From: Flavobacterium fragile
Lineage (GTDB): Bacteria > Bacteroidota > Bacteroidia > Flavobacteriales > Flavobacteriaceae
Length of the DNA stretch: 64,000 nucleotides
Assembly (NCBI RefSeq): GCF_023634865.1
Contig: NZ_JAMLJN010000002.1
Coordinates: 186,001 to 250,000 of the forward strand
Direction of reading: 5' to 3'
The position numbers and the translations under genes were made by a program. Position 1 is the first letter of the stretch. Every line of letters begins with the position of its first letter. Of this stretch, positions 1 to 8,628 are shown piece by piece. The notes beneath the pieces are model-generated. The model made no database searches. It saw only the letters and a list, made by a program, of their open reading frames with translations, and had not been told where the DNA came from.

Positions 1-2
1 CT

Positions 3-1400
3 TTAAACTCAGCGGATAATGTTCAAATTAAGCAGTTTTTAGAATGGCACAAACAAATAAATTTAAAACATACAACAACTTTAGTAATTAACCAAAGTTA
101 CGATAATCAAAAACCCATCAATACTTGGTTAACCGATACCGAATTCTTAACTGGATTAATTCCGTTAGAAAATGATTCGTTTTACAACATTCAACAAGTA
201 AAAAAAGTAAAAAATAGCAGTGTTGATGCGTTGTTTAAACATTATTGGATTATTAATAACTACAATCATTTATACACCAATGTTGGAAATAATTTAGGAA
301 CTACCCAACTGCAAATCACCGAAAAACAATACCTTACCGATGGCACTAACAATGATTTTGCGAACGATGGTTTTGGGAACGACATGAATTATTTACTAAA
401 CGATTTATACATAGGTCTCGAATATAAGTTTAAAATTGGAAAATGGATAAATAAACCTGCCATTTATGCGCATTATTTTCATTTGAAAACCCAACAAATT
501 ACAGCTGATTACACGTTAAACAATACATTTTTACAACCTAGTTGGTTAAGCGAATATGAATTCAATCAATCGGAAAACTTGAAATTCAATTATCGTTTGG
601 TAAATGAATTTCCCGAAGCCAATCGTTTATTAGAACGCTATACCTTACAAAGTTATAATTCGGTTTTTAAAGGAAATGCACTATTGCGAAACGAACGGTT
701 TCACAACGCAACCTTAAATTACACAAAAACCAGTATGTATCGTGGTTTAATGTTGTTTGCTAATGCTAGTTTTACGAAAAAAGTAAGAACCATTCGTAAT
801 GAAATTGGTTTAGAGGGTATTAATCAATTTACAACGCCAACCATTACCGATAATCCAGAAACAACTTATCGTATTAATGGTAATATAGATAAAAAAATAT
901 ACAAATTTAGATTGGGCTTAAATGCCAATTTGTCTTGGTTCAATTATGTTCAAACGGTAAATAATCAAACGATAACCAACGACAGAAACAATCAAAGTGT
1001 TGGAATTCTGCTGCGAACTGCCAACAAAAAATGGCCAAGTGTAAGTGTGAGTTACAACAAAATGTTTAGCCAATTTTCGGGATTAACGAATTCGAAATTA
1101 ACTTCTGATCGATTGGGTTTTAATTTTGATATCGATTTTTGGAAACATTTTAATTTTAAAACCGATTACGAAGTAACCTTCAACGAAAACAGTAATAACA
1201 TCAACACCGATTTTAGAATTGCCAATGCATATTTAAGTTATCAAAAGAAAAACAATCCATTCCGTTTTGAACTTTCGGCGCAGAATTACTTGAATAACGG
1301 AACTAAAATAAACAACTCATTTTCAGATTTTATGATTTCGAGTTCCACTACTTACACATTGCCAAGAATTGTAATGTTGACCATTAGTTATAAGCTGTAG
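3..1400 (+). CDS. Outer-membrane beta-barrel protein, C-terminal part (5' end cut by window edge)
   Basis: The reading frame is open from the left edge, so the gene is partial and the first ATG/TTG codons inside it are not starts. The roughly 465 residues seen are rich in alternating aromatic/polar strands, Asn and Thr. They end in a strand closing with TISYKL, which resembles the final beta strand of TonB-dependent-receptor-like or OMP_b-brl_3 barrels in Bacteroidota. The likely location is the outer membrane. The plug and the carboxypeptidase-like N-terminus would lie outside the window, so a TonB-dependent transport role cannot be confirmed. The terminal residue is Leu, not the usual Phe. 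Confidence 0.7.
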   Translation, partial: LNSADNVQIKQFLEWHKQINLKHTTTLVINQSYDNQKPINTWLTDTEFLTGLIPLENDSFYNIQQVKKVKNSSVDALFKHYWIINNYNHLYTNVGNNLGTTQLQITEKQYLTDGTNNDFANDGFGNDMNYLLNDLYIGLEYKFKIGKWINKPAIYAHYFHLKTQQITADYTLNNTFLQPSWLSEYEFNQSENLKFNYRLVNEFPEANRLLERYTLQSYNSVFKGNALLRNERFHNATLNYTKTSMYRGLMLFANASFTKKVRTIRNEIGLEGINQFTTPTITDNPETTYRINGNIDKKIYKFRLGLNANLSWFNYVQTVNNQTITNDRNNQSVGILLRTANKKWPSVSVSYNKMFSQFSGLTNSKLTSDRLGFNFDIDFWKHFNFKTDYEVTFNENSNNINTDFRIANAYLSYQKKNNPFRFELSAQNYLNNGTKINNSFSDFMISSSTTYTLPRIVMLTISYKL

Positions 1401-1511
1401 CAAGAGCAAAAATCAAATTCAAAAATCAAGGGCAAGTTCAAACAAAATTTCAAAACTTGAAACAAAATCTTAGTGAACTGTGTGCCTTCATTGTGTTCCT
1501 TTTGTTTAAAA

Positions 1512-1536
1512 GAGACGCTTAACAGCGTGACAAACT
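1512..1536 (+). repeat. Dispersed hairpin element, copy 1
   Basis: ACGCT-TAAC-AGCGT forms a 5-bp stem followed at once by GACAAAC. It is the same unit as the copy at 8037 with one loop change. It lies in the gap between the barrel gene and the GNAT gene, where no promoter is evident. Confidence 0.6.
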
Positions 1537-1562
1537 TAACGTAAAAAAGAATTTCAACACTC

Positions 1563-2009
1563 CTAACTCCTCTTCATCTGAATATGCGGAATATCATCTT
1601 CTAAATACATTTCACTGGTTTGGATGAATCCGTGCGATTCGTAGAATTTTTTTAAATATTGTTGTGCCGAAATAGTAATAGCAGTTACTTTGAAACAATC
1701 TTTTATTGCTTTTATTGAAACCTGAATTAAATCATGACCAAATTTCTTATTTCGATATTTTGGGCTTACAATTACACGTCCAATTGAGGCTTCATCAAAA
1801 TAATATCCTTTATCAAACAAGCGTGAATAGGCAGCTAAATCCCCATTGCAATAACCTAAAACGTGAAGTGCTTTCTTGTCTTTGCCATCAATGTCTTGAT
1901 AGACGCAATTTTGCTCCACCACAAACACTTCTGAGCGAAGTTGCAATAAGGAGTAAAGTTCGGTTGTAGAAAGTTCGTTAAATCGCTTTATTTTGAATTT
2001 TATTTCCAT
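1563..2009 (-). CDS. GNAT family N-acetyltransferase, ElaA-like
   Basis: A 148-residue single-domain acetyltransferase. The N-terminal segment LRSEVFVVEQNCVYQDID is typical of ElaA-type GNATs. The acetyl-CoA-binding region follows at about residues 75-95 (IGRVIVSPKYRNKKFGHDL, a variant of the R/Q-x-x-G-x-G/A loop with K-F-G). The C-terminal YLKKFYESHGF is the usual GNAT motif B region. The acceptor substrate is unknown for most ElaA relatives. It is followed by a lipoprotein gene transcribed in the same direction, with 30 bases between them. Confidence 0.85.
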   Translation of the reverse strand: MEIKFKIKRFNELSTTELYSLLQLRSEVFVVEQNCVYQDIDGKDKKALHVLGYCNGDLAAYSRLFDKGYYFDEASIGRVIVSPKYRNKKFGHDLIQVSIKAIKDCFKVTAITISAQQYLKKFYESHGFIQTSEMYLEDDIPHIQMKRS

Positions 2010-2039
2010 GATAGAAAAGAATTCCCGCTGAAGGATATG

Positions 2040-3017
2040 TTATTTTAAAAATGTTACTGACTGTATAATAGCTTCTAATTCGAAAACTAAATCACGATTA
2101 GATTTTGAAGGGTTATAAGTAAATCCTTCTAAAATCAAATAACGCTTATTTTTAGTATCTTTAATAGCATAATTTACAAACGGACCGGCCATAAAATCGT
2201 TTTTTAATTCCCAAGTTCCTTTTGTTAAATATGTTTTTTTATTGGCTACTTTTATTTCAAAAAAATAAGGTGCATAAGCTGATTCCGTAACCATCCAAGT
2301 ATTAGCTAAAGTACCATGAATATTTTCTTTACCAATTTCATCACGCAAAGCAATAATGTTTGCAATTATATCCCCGTCTTTTTCAACAATTTCTATGGGA
2401 ACTTGATATATTAATATACTATTATAACCTGAAGCAAACTCTTTTCGTAACCATACAAAATTGTCTTTCACCATATCATATTTGTAACCAGAACCTATTT
2501 GAAGGTTTATTCCAAACATTTTTTGCAAGGGTGTATCAGAAGCTAATGCTTTTTTTATTCGATTCTGATTTTCAACGATTTCAGTTGATTTTATTGTCTT
2601 GATAATATCCCCAGATTGTTCTTCTAAAATGGTTAGGATATCATCTGTATCTTTTCCAGAAATGAAAAATACATTTTGTGGTTTTGCATAACGATTTGGA
2701 GTTGAAACAAACTCTATGTTATCCGATTTTTTTACCAAAATAATATTTCGACTTTTGCGTACAAAGCCTTCAAATACTTTTGTTGGGTATTGATTCAATG
2801 TGAATAATGGTTCTTCATGTGTCAAACCATCTACAGGAGCAGCAAACTTTTTTCGAATACTATCTCCTATTTCACCATTCCAAAGATTATCATCAATAAT
2901 TATCGAAACACTATTGATTAATCCTTTTGATTCTGATAGATTTGATTGGTCTTCATCAAGATTTTTACAATTCCAAAAGGATAGGGATAAGGCAATTAGT
3001 ATGGTAATTCTTTTCAT
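2040..3017 (-). CDS. DUF4837 family lipoprotein
   Basis: A 325-residue protein with a short signal peptide ending in a lipobox-like LSFWNC, so Cys17 is the probable lipidated residue, giving membrane anchoring on the periplasmic side. The rest matches my memory of DUF4837, a Bacteroidota family with no assigned function (DDNLWNGEIGDSIRKKFAAP near residue 43 and a C-terminal GPFVNYAI...GFTYNPSK region). It sits 14 bases downstream of the lytic transglycosylase gene on the same strand, so the two are probably cotranscribed and both act in the envelope. Confidence 0.8.
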   Translation of the reverse strand: MKRITILIALSLSFWNCKNLDEDQSNLSESKGLINSVSIIIDDNLWNGEIGDSIRKKFAAPVDGLTHEEPLFTLNQYPTKVFEGFVRKSRNIILVKKSDNIEFVSTPNRYAKPQNVFFISGKDTDDILTILEEQSGDIIKTIKSTEIVENQNRIKKALASDTPLQKMFGINLQIGSGYKYDMVKDNFVWLRKEFASGYNSILIYQVPIEIVEKDGDIIANIIALRDEIGKENIHGTLANTWMVTESAYAPYFFEIKVANKKTYLTKGTWELKNDFMAGPFVNYAIKDTKNKRYLILEGFTYNPSKSNRDLVFELEAIIQSVTFLK

Positions 3018-3031
3018 TAGTGAAAAATTAA

Positions 3032-4570
3032 TTACCCGTTAATTTTTAATATCATTCCGGGTTGTATACTATCTCCGCTAATATCGTTCCATTTCTTTAT
3101 ATCTTCAACCGTAACCCCAGGAAATTGTTTAGAAATCGAAAAAAGAGAATCTCCAGTTTTAACAGTATAAGTTGCCTCATTCTTTGATTTGTGCTCTGTT
3201 TTTACAGCAACTTTTTGATCCGAATAAATCTTTATCCTATCTCCAGCATGAATCGTGTTTCCATCAATGTTGTTCCATTTTTTTAGTTCTGAAATGGAAA
3301 CATTATACTTATCTGCTATTTTACCTAAGCTTTCTCCTTTTTTTATTGTGTGAAATTGGGTTTTACGTTCGAATTTAGGTTTACTTACAAAGGAAGAATC
3401 AGTTCTTGAATTCAGAGAATCTTTTGATACTGAGGCAATAAATTCTGTTTTGGTTTTTTCTTTGTAGGTTTCTAAATACGTTAAATAAGCGTAAATTTTT
3501 TCTTCATTTGAAACAAATAATCCCATTTTATTCTTTGGTAAACGCAAAAAATGAGGTTTATCGGCTTCAAAAGGAATCACTTTTAATTTATAGATCGGAT
3601 TTAGAAATTCTAATTGCTCTTCTGAAATATCTAATAAATCTGAAATGTGCTTGAATGACATTTCTCTCTTAACCATAATAGTATCCGTTTCAAAATAGGT
3701 TAGTGGTGCCTTTTTAGGCTGAATACCATGCTCTTTCTTGTACTCATAAATGTAATACGTAGCTAAAAAAGCAGGAACATAGTTAGCTGTTTCTTGAGGT
3801 AAATTTTTACGAATATTCCAATAATTTTGGCTGCCTCCCGAACGGCGAATTGCTTTTGAAACGTTACCCGGTCCACAATTATAAGCCGCTAAAACCATAC
3901 TCCAATCACCAAAAATTCCATACAAACTTGATAAATATTGGCAAGCCGCTTCTGTTGCTTTTAGAGGGTCATATCTTTCATCTACGTAAGAAGTTACTTC
4001 TAGATTGTATTGTTTACCTGTTGGATACATAAATTGCCACAAGCCAGAAGCGCCCACACGAGATTTCGCTCTTGGATTTAAAGCTGATTCTACAATTGCT
4101 AAATACTTTAATTCTAATGGAATATTATATTTCGCTAAATGCTCTTCAAACATTGGAAAATAATATTCTGAAATCGCCATTAAACGTTCGAAAGCTTTTG
4201 GACGATTTTTTAAAAATGCTTTTATCGTATTTTCTAGTGCTGGGTGATATTCAATATTAAAAGGAGATTTAGCATCCAATTTTGCTAAACGTTTCTTTAA
4301 CAAATCGGTTGAAAGATTGTAACTAACTTCTGTATCAATATTGAATGTTGTGATATCGTTGTACATATCATTAGATAATTCAAAATTAGCTAATTCCGAC
4401 AACCAACGTTCATCGATACAATTACTGGTACTATGATTAACAAACGTTGTTTTCAATGAATCTAAATAGGACATTTTAGGCAACGAAAGAAAACTTTCTT
4501 TTTCAACAGATTCCTGCGCAAAACCAAGATGCGACAAGAAAAGCGATGTTATAATTAGAATTTTTTTCAT
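3032..4570 (-). CDS. Membrane-bound lytic murein transglycosylase, MltD-like, with two LysM domains
   Basis: A 512-residue secreted protein that should cleave the MurNAc-GlcNAc bond of peptidoglycan. Signal peptide at residues 1-18. The SLT domain spans about 145-265, with catalytic Glu161 in IVESALNP and the conserved GASGLWQFM and AAYNCGPGNV motifs. Two LysM peptidoglycan-binding repeats follow at about 406-449 and 467-511. This is the MltD order. There is no lipobox Cys at the signal peptide end (GFAQES), so it is probably a soluble periplasmic form, unlike E. coli MltD. It precedes the DUF4837 lipoprotein in an apparent two-gene operon. Confidence 0.92.
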   Translation of the reverse strand: MKKILIITSLFLSHLGFAQESVEKESFLSLPKMSYLDSLKTTFVNHSTSNCIDERWLSELANFELSNDMYNDITTFNIDTEVSYNLSTDLLKKRLAKLDAKSPFNIEYHPALENTIKAFLKNRPKAFERLMAISEYYFPMFEEHLAKYNIPLELKYLAIVESALNPRAKSRVGASGLWQFMYPTGKQYNLEVTSYVDERYDPLKATEAACQYLSSLYGIFGDWSMVLAAYNCGPGNVSKAIRRSGGSQNYWNIRKNLPQETANYVPAFLATYYIYEYKKEHGIQPKKAPLTYFETDTIMVKREMSFKHISDLLDISEEQLEFLNPIYKLKVIPFEADKPHFLRLPKNKMGLFVSNEEKIYAYLTYLETYKEKTKTEFIASVSKDSLNSRTDSSFVSKPKFERKTQFHTIKKGESLGKIADKYNVSISELKKWNNIDGNTIHAGDRIKIYSDQKVAVKTEHKSKNEATYTVKTGDSLFSISKQFPGVTVEDIKKWNDISGDSIQPGMILKING

Positions 4571-4634
4571 TCTATTTTTTATTTTTGAGAAGTTTAATTA
4601 GTAATAACTTAATAATCAAACATTTATTGTATTC

Positions 4635-5822
4635 TTATTCTAATATTGCTGCTATTCCAGGTAAGGTTCTGCCTTCCAGCATTTCTAACATCGCTCCACC
4701 ACCGGTAGAAACGTAACTCATCTTTGGCTCTAATCCGAATTGTTTTACAGCTGCAACACTATCGCCACCACCTACAAGTGAAAAAGCACCATTTGCAGTT
4801 GATTCTGCAATATATTCTCCTAACGAAATCGTTCCTTTTGCAAAACTTTCCATTTCAAAAACACCTAATGGACCATTCCAAAGAATTGTTTTTGAGTCTA
4901 ATATAATTCGTTTGATAATTTCTAATGATTTTGGTCCAGCGTCCAATCCTTGCCAACCGTCTGAAATGTTTTTCACATCTACTACTTGCGTATTGGCATC
5001 GTTTGAAAAAGCATCAGCAGCCACAACATCCACAGGTAAGTGAATTTGAACGCCTTTTTCTTTAGCTTGTTTTAAAATTTCAATAGCTAATTCTAATTTG
5101 TCGTCTTCACAAATTGAATTTCCGATTTTTCCGCCCAAAGCTTTGATGAACGTAAACGTCATTCCACCACCAATAATCATGTGGTTTACTTTGTCTAAAA
5201 TATTTTCAATCACCGTAATTTTTGAAGAAACTTTACTTCCTCCCAAAATCGCTACTACAGGTTTTTCAGAATTTTTCAATACTTTTTCGATACTTTCAAT
5301 TTCTTTAGCTAACAAATAACCAAAGCATTTCGCATCTTGGAAAAATTGTGCAATAATCGTAGTTGAAGCGTGAGCTCTGTGCGCCGTTCCAAAAGCATCA
5401 TTTACATAAATATCACCTAACGAAGCTAATTTTCTAGAAAATTCTACATCTCCTTTTTCTTCTTCGGCGTAAAAACGTAAGTTTTCTAATAATAAAATTT
5501 CGCCTGGTTGTAGATTTTTTGCTGCATTTTCAGCAATTTCTCCAATACAATCCGATGCAAAATGCACTTTTTGACCCAAAATTTCTTCCGTTTTTGAAAC
5601 GATGTGTTGCAACGAATATTTTGCTTCAACTCCTTTTGGTCTTCCTAAGTGACTCATTAAAATTACACTTCCGCCATCTTTCAATATTTTGTCAATTGTT
5701 GGCTTTGCTGCCTCGATTCTTGTAGCATCAGTTACTTTGAAATTTTCATCTAAAGGCACATTAAAATCTACTCGAATAATTGCTTTTTTGTTATTGAAAT
5801 TGAAGTCGTTAAGTGTTTTCAT
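4635..5822 (-). CDS. pgk: Phosphoglycerate kinase
   Basis: A 395-residue full-length enzyme that transfers phosphate between 1,3-bisphosphoglycerate and ADP in cytoplasmic glycolysis/gluconeogenesis. Visible signatures are [10 protein letters not shown] at about residues 17-26, SHLGRPKG near 58-65, the nucleotide-domain [12 protein letters not shown], the hinge WNGPLGVFE, and the terminal GGGDSVAAV loop. Length matches the bacterial family. A TATATTTG -7 box lies about 30 bases upstream on the minus strand. It is divergent from holB, with a 157-base shared upstream region. Confidence 0.98.
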   Translation of the reverse strand: MKTLNDFNFNNKKAIIRVDFNVPLDENFKVTDATRIEAAKPTIDKILKDGGSVILMSHLGRPKGVEAKYSLQHIVSKTEEILGQKVHFASDCIGEIAENAAKNLQPGEILLLENLRFYAEEEKGDVEFSRKLASLGDIYVNDAFGTAHRAHASTTIIAQFFQDAKCFGYLLAKEIESIEKVLKNSEKPVVAILGGSKVSSKITVIENILDKVNHMIIGGGMTFTFIKALGGKIGNSICEDDKLELAIEILKQAKEKGVQIHLPVDVVAADAFSNDANTQVVDVKNISDGWQGLDAGPKSLEIIKRIILDSKTILWNGPLGVFEMESFAKGTISLGEYIAESTANGAFSLVGGGDSVAAVKQFGLEPKMSYVSTGGGAMLEMLEGRTLPGIAAILE

Positions 5823-5850
5823 TTGTATCGAATTTTAATTTGAGCGAATG

Positions 5851-5858
5851 CAAATATA
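5851..5858 (-). promoter_or_regulatory. Putative -7 promoter box of pgk
   Basis: On the minus strand this reads TATATTTG, matching the Bacteroidota primary sigma -7 consensus TAnnTTTG, 28 bases before the pgk ATG. I saw no clear -33 TTG at the ideal distance. Confidence 0.55.
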
Positions 5859-5979
5859 AATTATTGTATTTTAAATCTTTATAACAAATATCATATTTTG
5901 CATTTTTTTAAATTCTTCTAAAACCAACTTTTTGATTTCTTTTCTACCAATTTTGGTAATTTTTGATTAGGTTTGTTCC

Positions 5980-7131
5980 ATGCTTTTCAAAGATATTTTA
6001 GGACAGGAACATATTAAAAATCACTTAACTAAGAGTGCCGAAGCCGGAAGAATTCCGCACGCTCAGTTGTTTGTAGGGCCTGAAGGTTGTGGAACACTTC
6101 CGATGGCGATTGCGTATGCACAATACATTTTGTGTGGCAATGTTGGCGGAGAAAATGTAGGTGAAAACTCGGCTTGTAACCTAAAATTTGAACATTTTTC
6201 ACATCCCGATTTGCATTTTGTTTTTCCGGTGGCTACAACCGATAGCGTTAAAAGTCATGCGGTTAGTGATAATTTTATGGTCGAATGGCGTCAATTTTTA
6301 ACTGAAAATCCATACGGTAGTTTATTTGATTGGTTGAAAAACCTTGGAATTCAGAATAAACAAGGTTTAATTGGAGTAGATGAAGCAACTGAAATCAACA
6401 AAAAATTAGCGTTAAAAGCTTACGAAGGCGGTTACAAAATCATGATCATTTGGATGGCAGATAAAATGAATGGTTCGGCTGCCAATAAATTATTGAAATT
6501 ATTAGAAGAACCGCCAGCTAAAACCGTTTTCATTTTAATTACCGAAAGCACTAGCGATATGTTGCAAACTATTCTTTCGCGTTGTCAAGTGATTGATTTC
6601 ATTGGTTTAAGCGAAAATGTGATTGCGAAAGCTTTGGTTTCACGTGAAAATTGTGAACCAACAGTTGCTAAAAAAATCGCACATCAAAGTGAAGGAAATT
6701 ATAACAAAGCGTTGCATATTTTACGAAAAGAAGATGATGAATTTCCGTTTGACGAATGGTTTATAGAATGGGTGAGAAGTGCGTTTCGTGCCAAAGGAAA
6801 TGCAGCCGCCATTAACGATTTAATTGCTTGGAGTGAAAACATTGCTTCTACTGGAAGAGAAACGCAAAAACAATTTTTACACTATTGCATTCACTTTTTC
6901 AGACAAGCGTTATTGCTCAATTATAAAGCGAATGACTTGGTTTTCTTAGAAACAAAAGTGCCGAAATTTGAATTGGAGAAATTTGCTCCGTTTGTAAATG
7001 GTGCTAATATTTCAGATATTTACAAAGAATTAGAAGATGCTATTTACCACATTGAAAGAAACGGAAATAGCAAAATCATCTTAACCGATTTATCTATTAA
7101 ACTAACACGATTAATCCATAAAAACGCATAA
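5980..7131 (+). CDS. holB: DNA polymerase III subunit delta'
   Basis: A 383-residue clamp-loader subunit. The N-terminal AAA+ module begins LFKDILGQEHIKNHL. The P-loop is degenerate, GPEGCGTLP at about residues 33-41, lacking the Lys of Walker A, as expected for a delta' that does not hydrolyse ATP. The LLKLLEEPPAKTVFILIT segment and the sensor ILSRCQ (SRC motif) are present. Unlike E. coli delta', no zinc-binding Cys cluster is obvious. It is followed 3 bases later by a DoxX gene, probably by cotranscription rather than shared function. Confidence 0.93.
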   Translation: MLFKDILGQEHIKNHLTKSAEAGRIPHAQLFVGPEGCGTLPMAIAYAQYILCGNVGGENVGENSACNLKFEHFSHPDLHFVFPVATTDSVKSHAVSDNFMVEWRQFLTENPYGSLFDWLKNLGIQNKQGLIGVDEATEINKKLALKAYEGGYKIMIIWMADKMNGSAANKLLKLLEEPPAKTVFILITESTSDMLQTILSRCQVIDFIGLSENVIAKALVSRENCEPTVAKKIAHQSEGNYNKALHILRKEDDEFPFDEWFIEWVRSAFRAKGNAAAINDLIAWSENIASTGRETQKQFLHYCIHFFRQALLLNYKANDLVFLETKVPKFELEKFAPFVNGANISDIYKELEDAIYHIERNGNSKIILTDLSIKLTRLIHKNA

Positions 7132-7133
7132 TT

Positions 7134-7523
7134 ATGATACAAGTTGCTCCACTTTTAGTCTTAGCTTTTTTAGCCATCACTTTTTTACAATCTGGATATG
7201 ATAAAATTAAAGATTGGAAAGGCAATGTTGAATGGTTAACAGGTCATTTTGCCAATACGATTTTAGCCAAACAAGTTCCATTTGCTTTAGGAATTGTTCT
7301 TGTTTTAGAAGTAGTTTCGGGAATTTTATGTGTTTCTGGAATTATCCAACACTTGGTGCAAGATGTGGTGATTAGAGGTTTAGGATTTTATGGTGCCATT
7401 TTATCTTGTATTACGTTACTTTTCCTTTTATTCGGACAACGTTTAGCGAAAGATTACGATGGCGCTAGAACGATTGTAATTTACTTTATTCCAGCAGTTT
7501 TAGTGGTTTTTTGGTTGAATTAG
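7134..7523 (+). CDS. DoxX family membrane protein
   Basis: A 129-residue protein with four predicted transmembrane helices: about 4-20, 47-68, 78-103 and 108-128. The N-terminal layout LAITFLQSGYDKIKDW is the DoxX-type first helix and loop, and PFALGIVLVLEVVSGILC is helix two. The function of this subfamily is unknown. It starts 3 bases after holB, so it is likely read from the same transcript. Confidence 0.8.
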   Translation: MIQVAPLLVLAFLAITFLQSGYDKIKDWKGNVEWLTGHFANTILAKQVPFALGIVLVLEVVSGILCVSGIIQHLVQDVVIRGLGFYGAILSCITLLFLLFGQRLAKDYDGARTIVIYFIPAVLVVFWLN

Positions 7524-7536
7524 TTTTAGCTTTTAA

Positions 7537-8001
7537 TTGCAACTATATTTGAGCGAATTGAGCGCACTAAAGAACACAAAAAAATATTTCATTTTGGTAA
7601 TTCTATTATCATTAGCAATTGGTTTTTACTTTTATACAAAACCAAATGTAAAAATAATTACTGCTGAAAATAATGAAATGTACAAAAAAATGTATCCAAA
7701 AAGCTGTTTCCTAAAGTTTGAAAATACGGAATACTTAATTCAAAACATTTATAAATATAAAAACGGAATTCTTGATGAACGTTGTTTTCTTGGTAGTGAA
7801 GGATTTGCAGTCGAAAAATTAGGTTTTTGGGATATCAAATATAGCAATGGACAAAAACCTTCTAAATTCCTAAATCTAAACATAGATAATGAATTTTTGG
7901 AATTTGATAATCAAAATTATAAAATTGATAAAATTCTAGGCGATACACTCATATCAAAAATTGATGCAAATAAAATAATCATGTTTATCAAAGAAAAATG
8001 A
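7537..8001 (+). CDS. Hypothetical protein with one N-terminal membrane helix; start uncertain
   Basis: I do not recognise this protein. There is one hydrophobic helix near the N-terminus (YFILVILLSLAIGFYFY), then about 120 polar residues, which suggests a membrane-anchored periplasmic domain. No ATG occurs in frame before the helix. Possible starts are TTG at 7537, 7549 or 7558. The sequence just before the helix reads CTA-AAG-AAC-ACA-AAA, where related proteins would normally have ATG-AAA-AAC-ACA. Either a non-ATG start is used or the start codon has mutated. It lies 13 bases after the DoxX gene. Confidence 0.5.
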   Translation: MQLYLSELSALKNTKKYFILVILLSLAIGFYFYTKPNVKIITAENNEMYKKMYPKSCFLKFENTEYLIQNIYKYKNGILDERCFLGSEGFAVEKLGFWDIKYSNGQKPSKFLNLNIDNEFLEFDNQNYKIDKILGDTLISKIDANKIIMFIKEK

Positions 8002-8036
8002 TAAAATTGCAGATGTTAGATGTTTCACTTGTTCAA

Positions 8037-8119
8037 GAGACGCTTTACAGCGTGACAAACTGGTCGTGAAATAATTGGGTTTAAACTTTATGTTGGATGC
8101 TTAGCAGCATGACAACTTT
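8037..8119 (+). repeat. Compound dispersed element, left copy flanking the GIY-YIG gene (hairpins 2 and 3)
   Basis: Two hairpin units in direct orientation: ACGCT-TTAC-AGCGT-GACAAAC at 8038-8058 and ATGCT-TAGC-AGCAT-GACAACT at 8097-8117, joined by a spacer containing ATTGGGTTTAAACTTT. The whole arrangement recurs at 8524-8604 with a 3-base gap and scattered substitutions. The two copies bracket the GIY-YIG gene as direct repeats. Confidence 0.7.
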
Positions 8120-8152
8120 GAGGGTAAACTAAACGGAAAATATTCACACAAC

Positions 8153-8179
8153 GTTTGTCATGCTGTCAAGCATCTCTTT
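8153..8179 (-). repeat. Dispersed hairpin element, inverted copy 4
   Basis: On the minus strand this reads GATGCT-TGAC-AGCATGACAAAC, a 5-bp stem plus GACAAAC. It faces copy 3 (8096-8119) in inverted orientation about 35 bases away, so copies 3 and 4 form a REPIN-like inverted pair. It ends 8 bases from the stop codon of the GIY-YIG gene. Confidence 0.65.
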
Positions 8180-8186
8180 GTGGTTC

Positions 8187-8498
8187 TTATGAAAAATGAT
8201 TATTCAAGAATTTCATGTTGGGGTTGAATTCTTTTATCAATTCCAATTTCAAATCTCTTCTTAAAAGTTTAATTTCTTTTTCTCTTGCAATTGCTTGTTG
8301 AATCCAACCGAATTTTTCGTAATAAATCAAATAATTAAGGTTGTATTTTGCTGTAAAACTGTTTGTATTTAGTTTTTCGTTGTGCTCTTGTAATCTTCTT
8401 TTTAGATTATTTGTGACACCGGTGTAAAGAACGGTTTTGGCTTTGTTTGTTAGAATGTAAACGTAAAAAGTGTAGATTCCTTCTGAAAATTCGATCAT
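8187..8498 (-). CDS. Small GIY-YIG nuclease-domain protein
   Basis: A 103-residue single-domain protein of the UPF0213/YhbQ-like GIY-YIG type. The core motifs are YVY (12-14) for GIY and YTG (25-27) for YIG. They are followed by TNNLKRRLQEH, which supplies the conserved Arg and His, and by AREKEIK (71-77), which supplies the metal-binding Glu. All catalytic positions look intact. There is no separate DNA-binding domain. Direct copies of a compound palindromic element flank it at 8037-8119 and 8524-8604. A link between nuclease and repeats is inference. It is not in an operon with its neighbours. Confidence 0.9.
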   Translation of the reverse strand: MIEFSEGIYTFYVYILTNKAKTVLYTGVTNNLKRRLQEHNEKLNTNSFTAKYNLNYLIYYEKFGWIQQAIAREKEIKLLRRDLKLELIKEFNPNMKFLNNHFS

Positions 8499-8523
8499 GA
8501 TTTTGGCTTTTAAAGTGTTATCT

Positions 8524-8604
8524 GTGATATGCTTAACAGCATGACAAACTGAACAAATGATTGGGTTTAAACTTTGTGTGGGATGCTTTACAGTAGGACA
8601 ACTT
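8524..8604 (+). repeat. Compound dispersed element, right copy flanking the GIY-YIG gene (hairpins 5 and 6)
   Basis: Unit 5 is ATGCT-TAAC-AGCAT-GACAAAC at about 8528-8548. Unit 6 is ATGCT-TTAC-AGTAG-GACAACT at about 8582-8602, with the second arm decayed. The spacer ATTGGGTTTAAACTTT is identical to that in the left copy. It lies between the start of the GIY-YIG gene and the end of the helicase gene. Confidence 0.7.
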
Positions 8605-8628
8605 TGTGTATAAAACTTGTGCTAAAAA

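Noticed and set aside
8037-8604. CRISPR-like array from the repeated GACAAAC units
   Set aside because: The units are irregularly spaced, occur in both orientations, are palindromic with diverged stems and are interrupted by a gene. There are no cas genes and no unique equal-length spacers.
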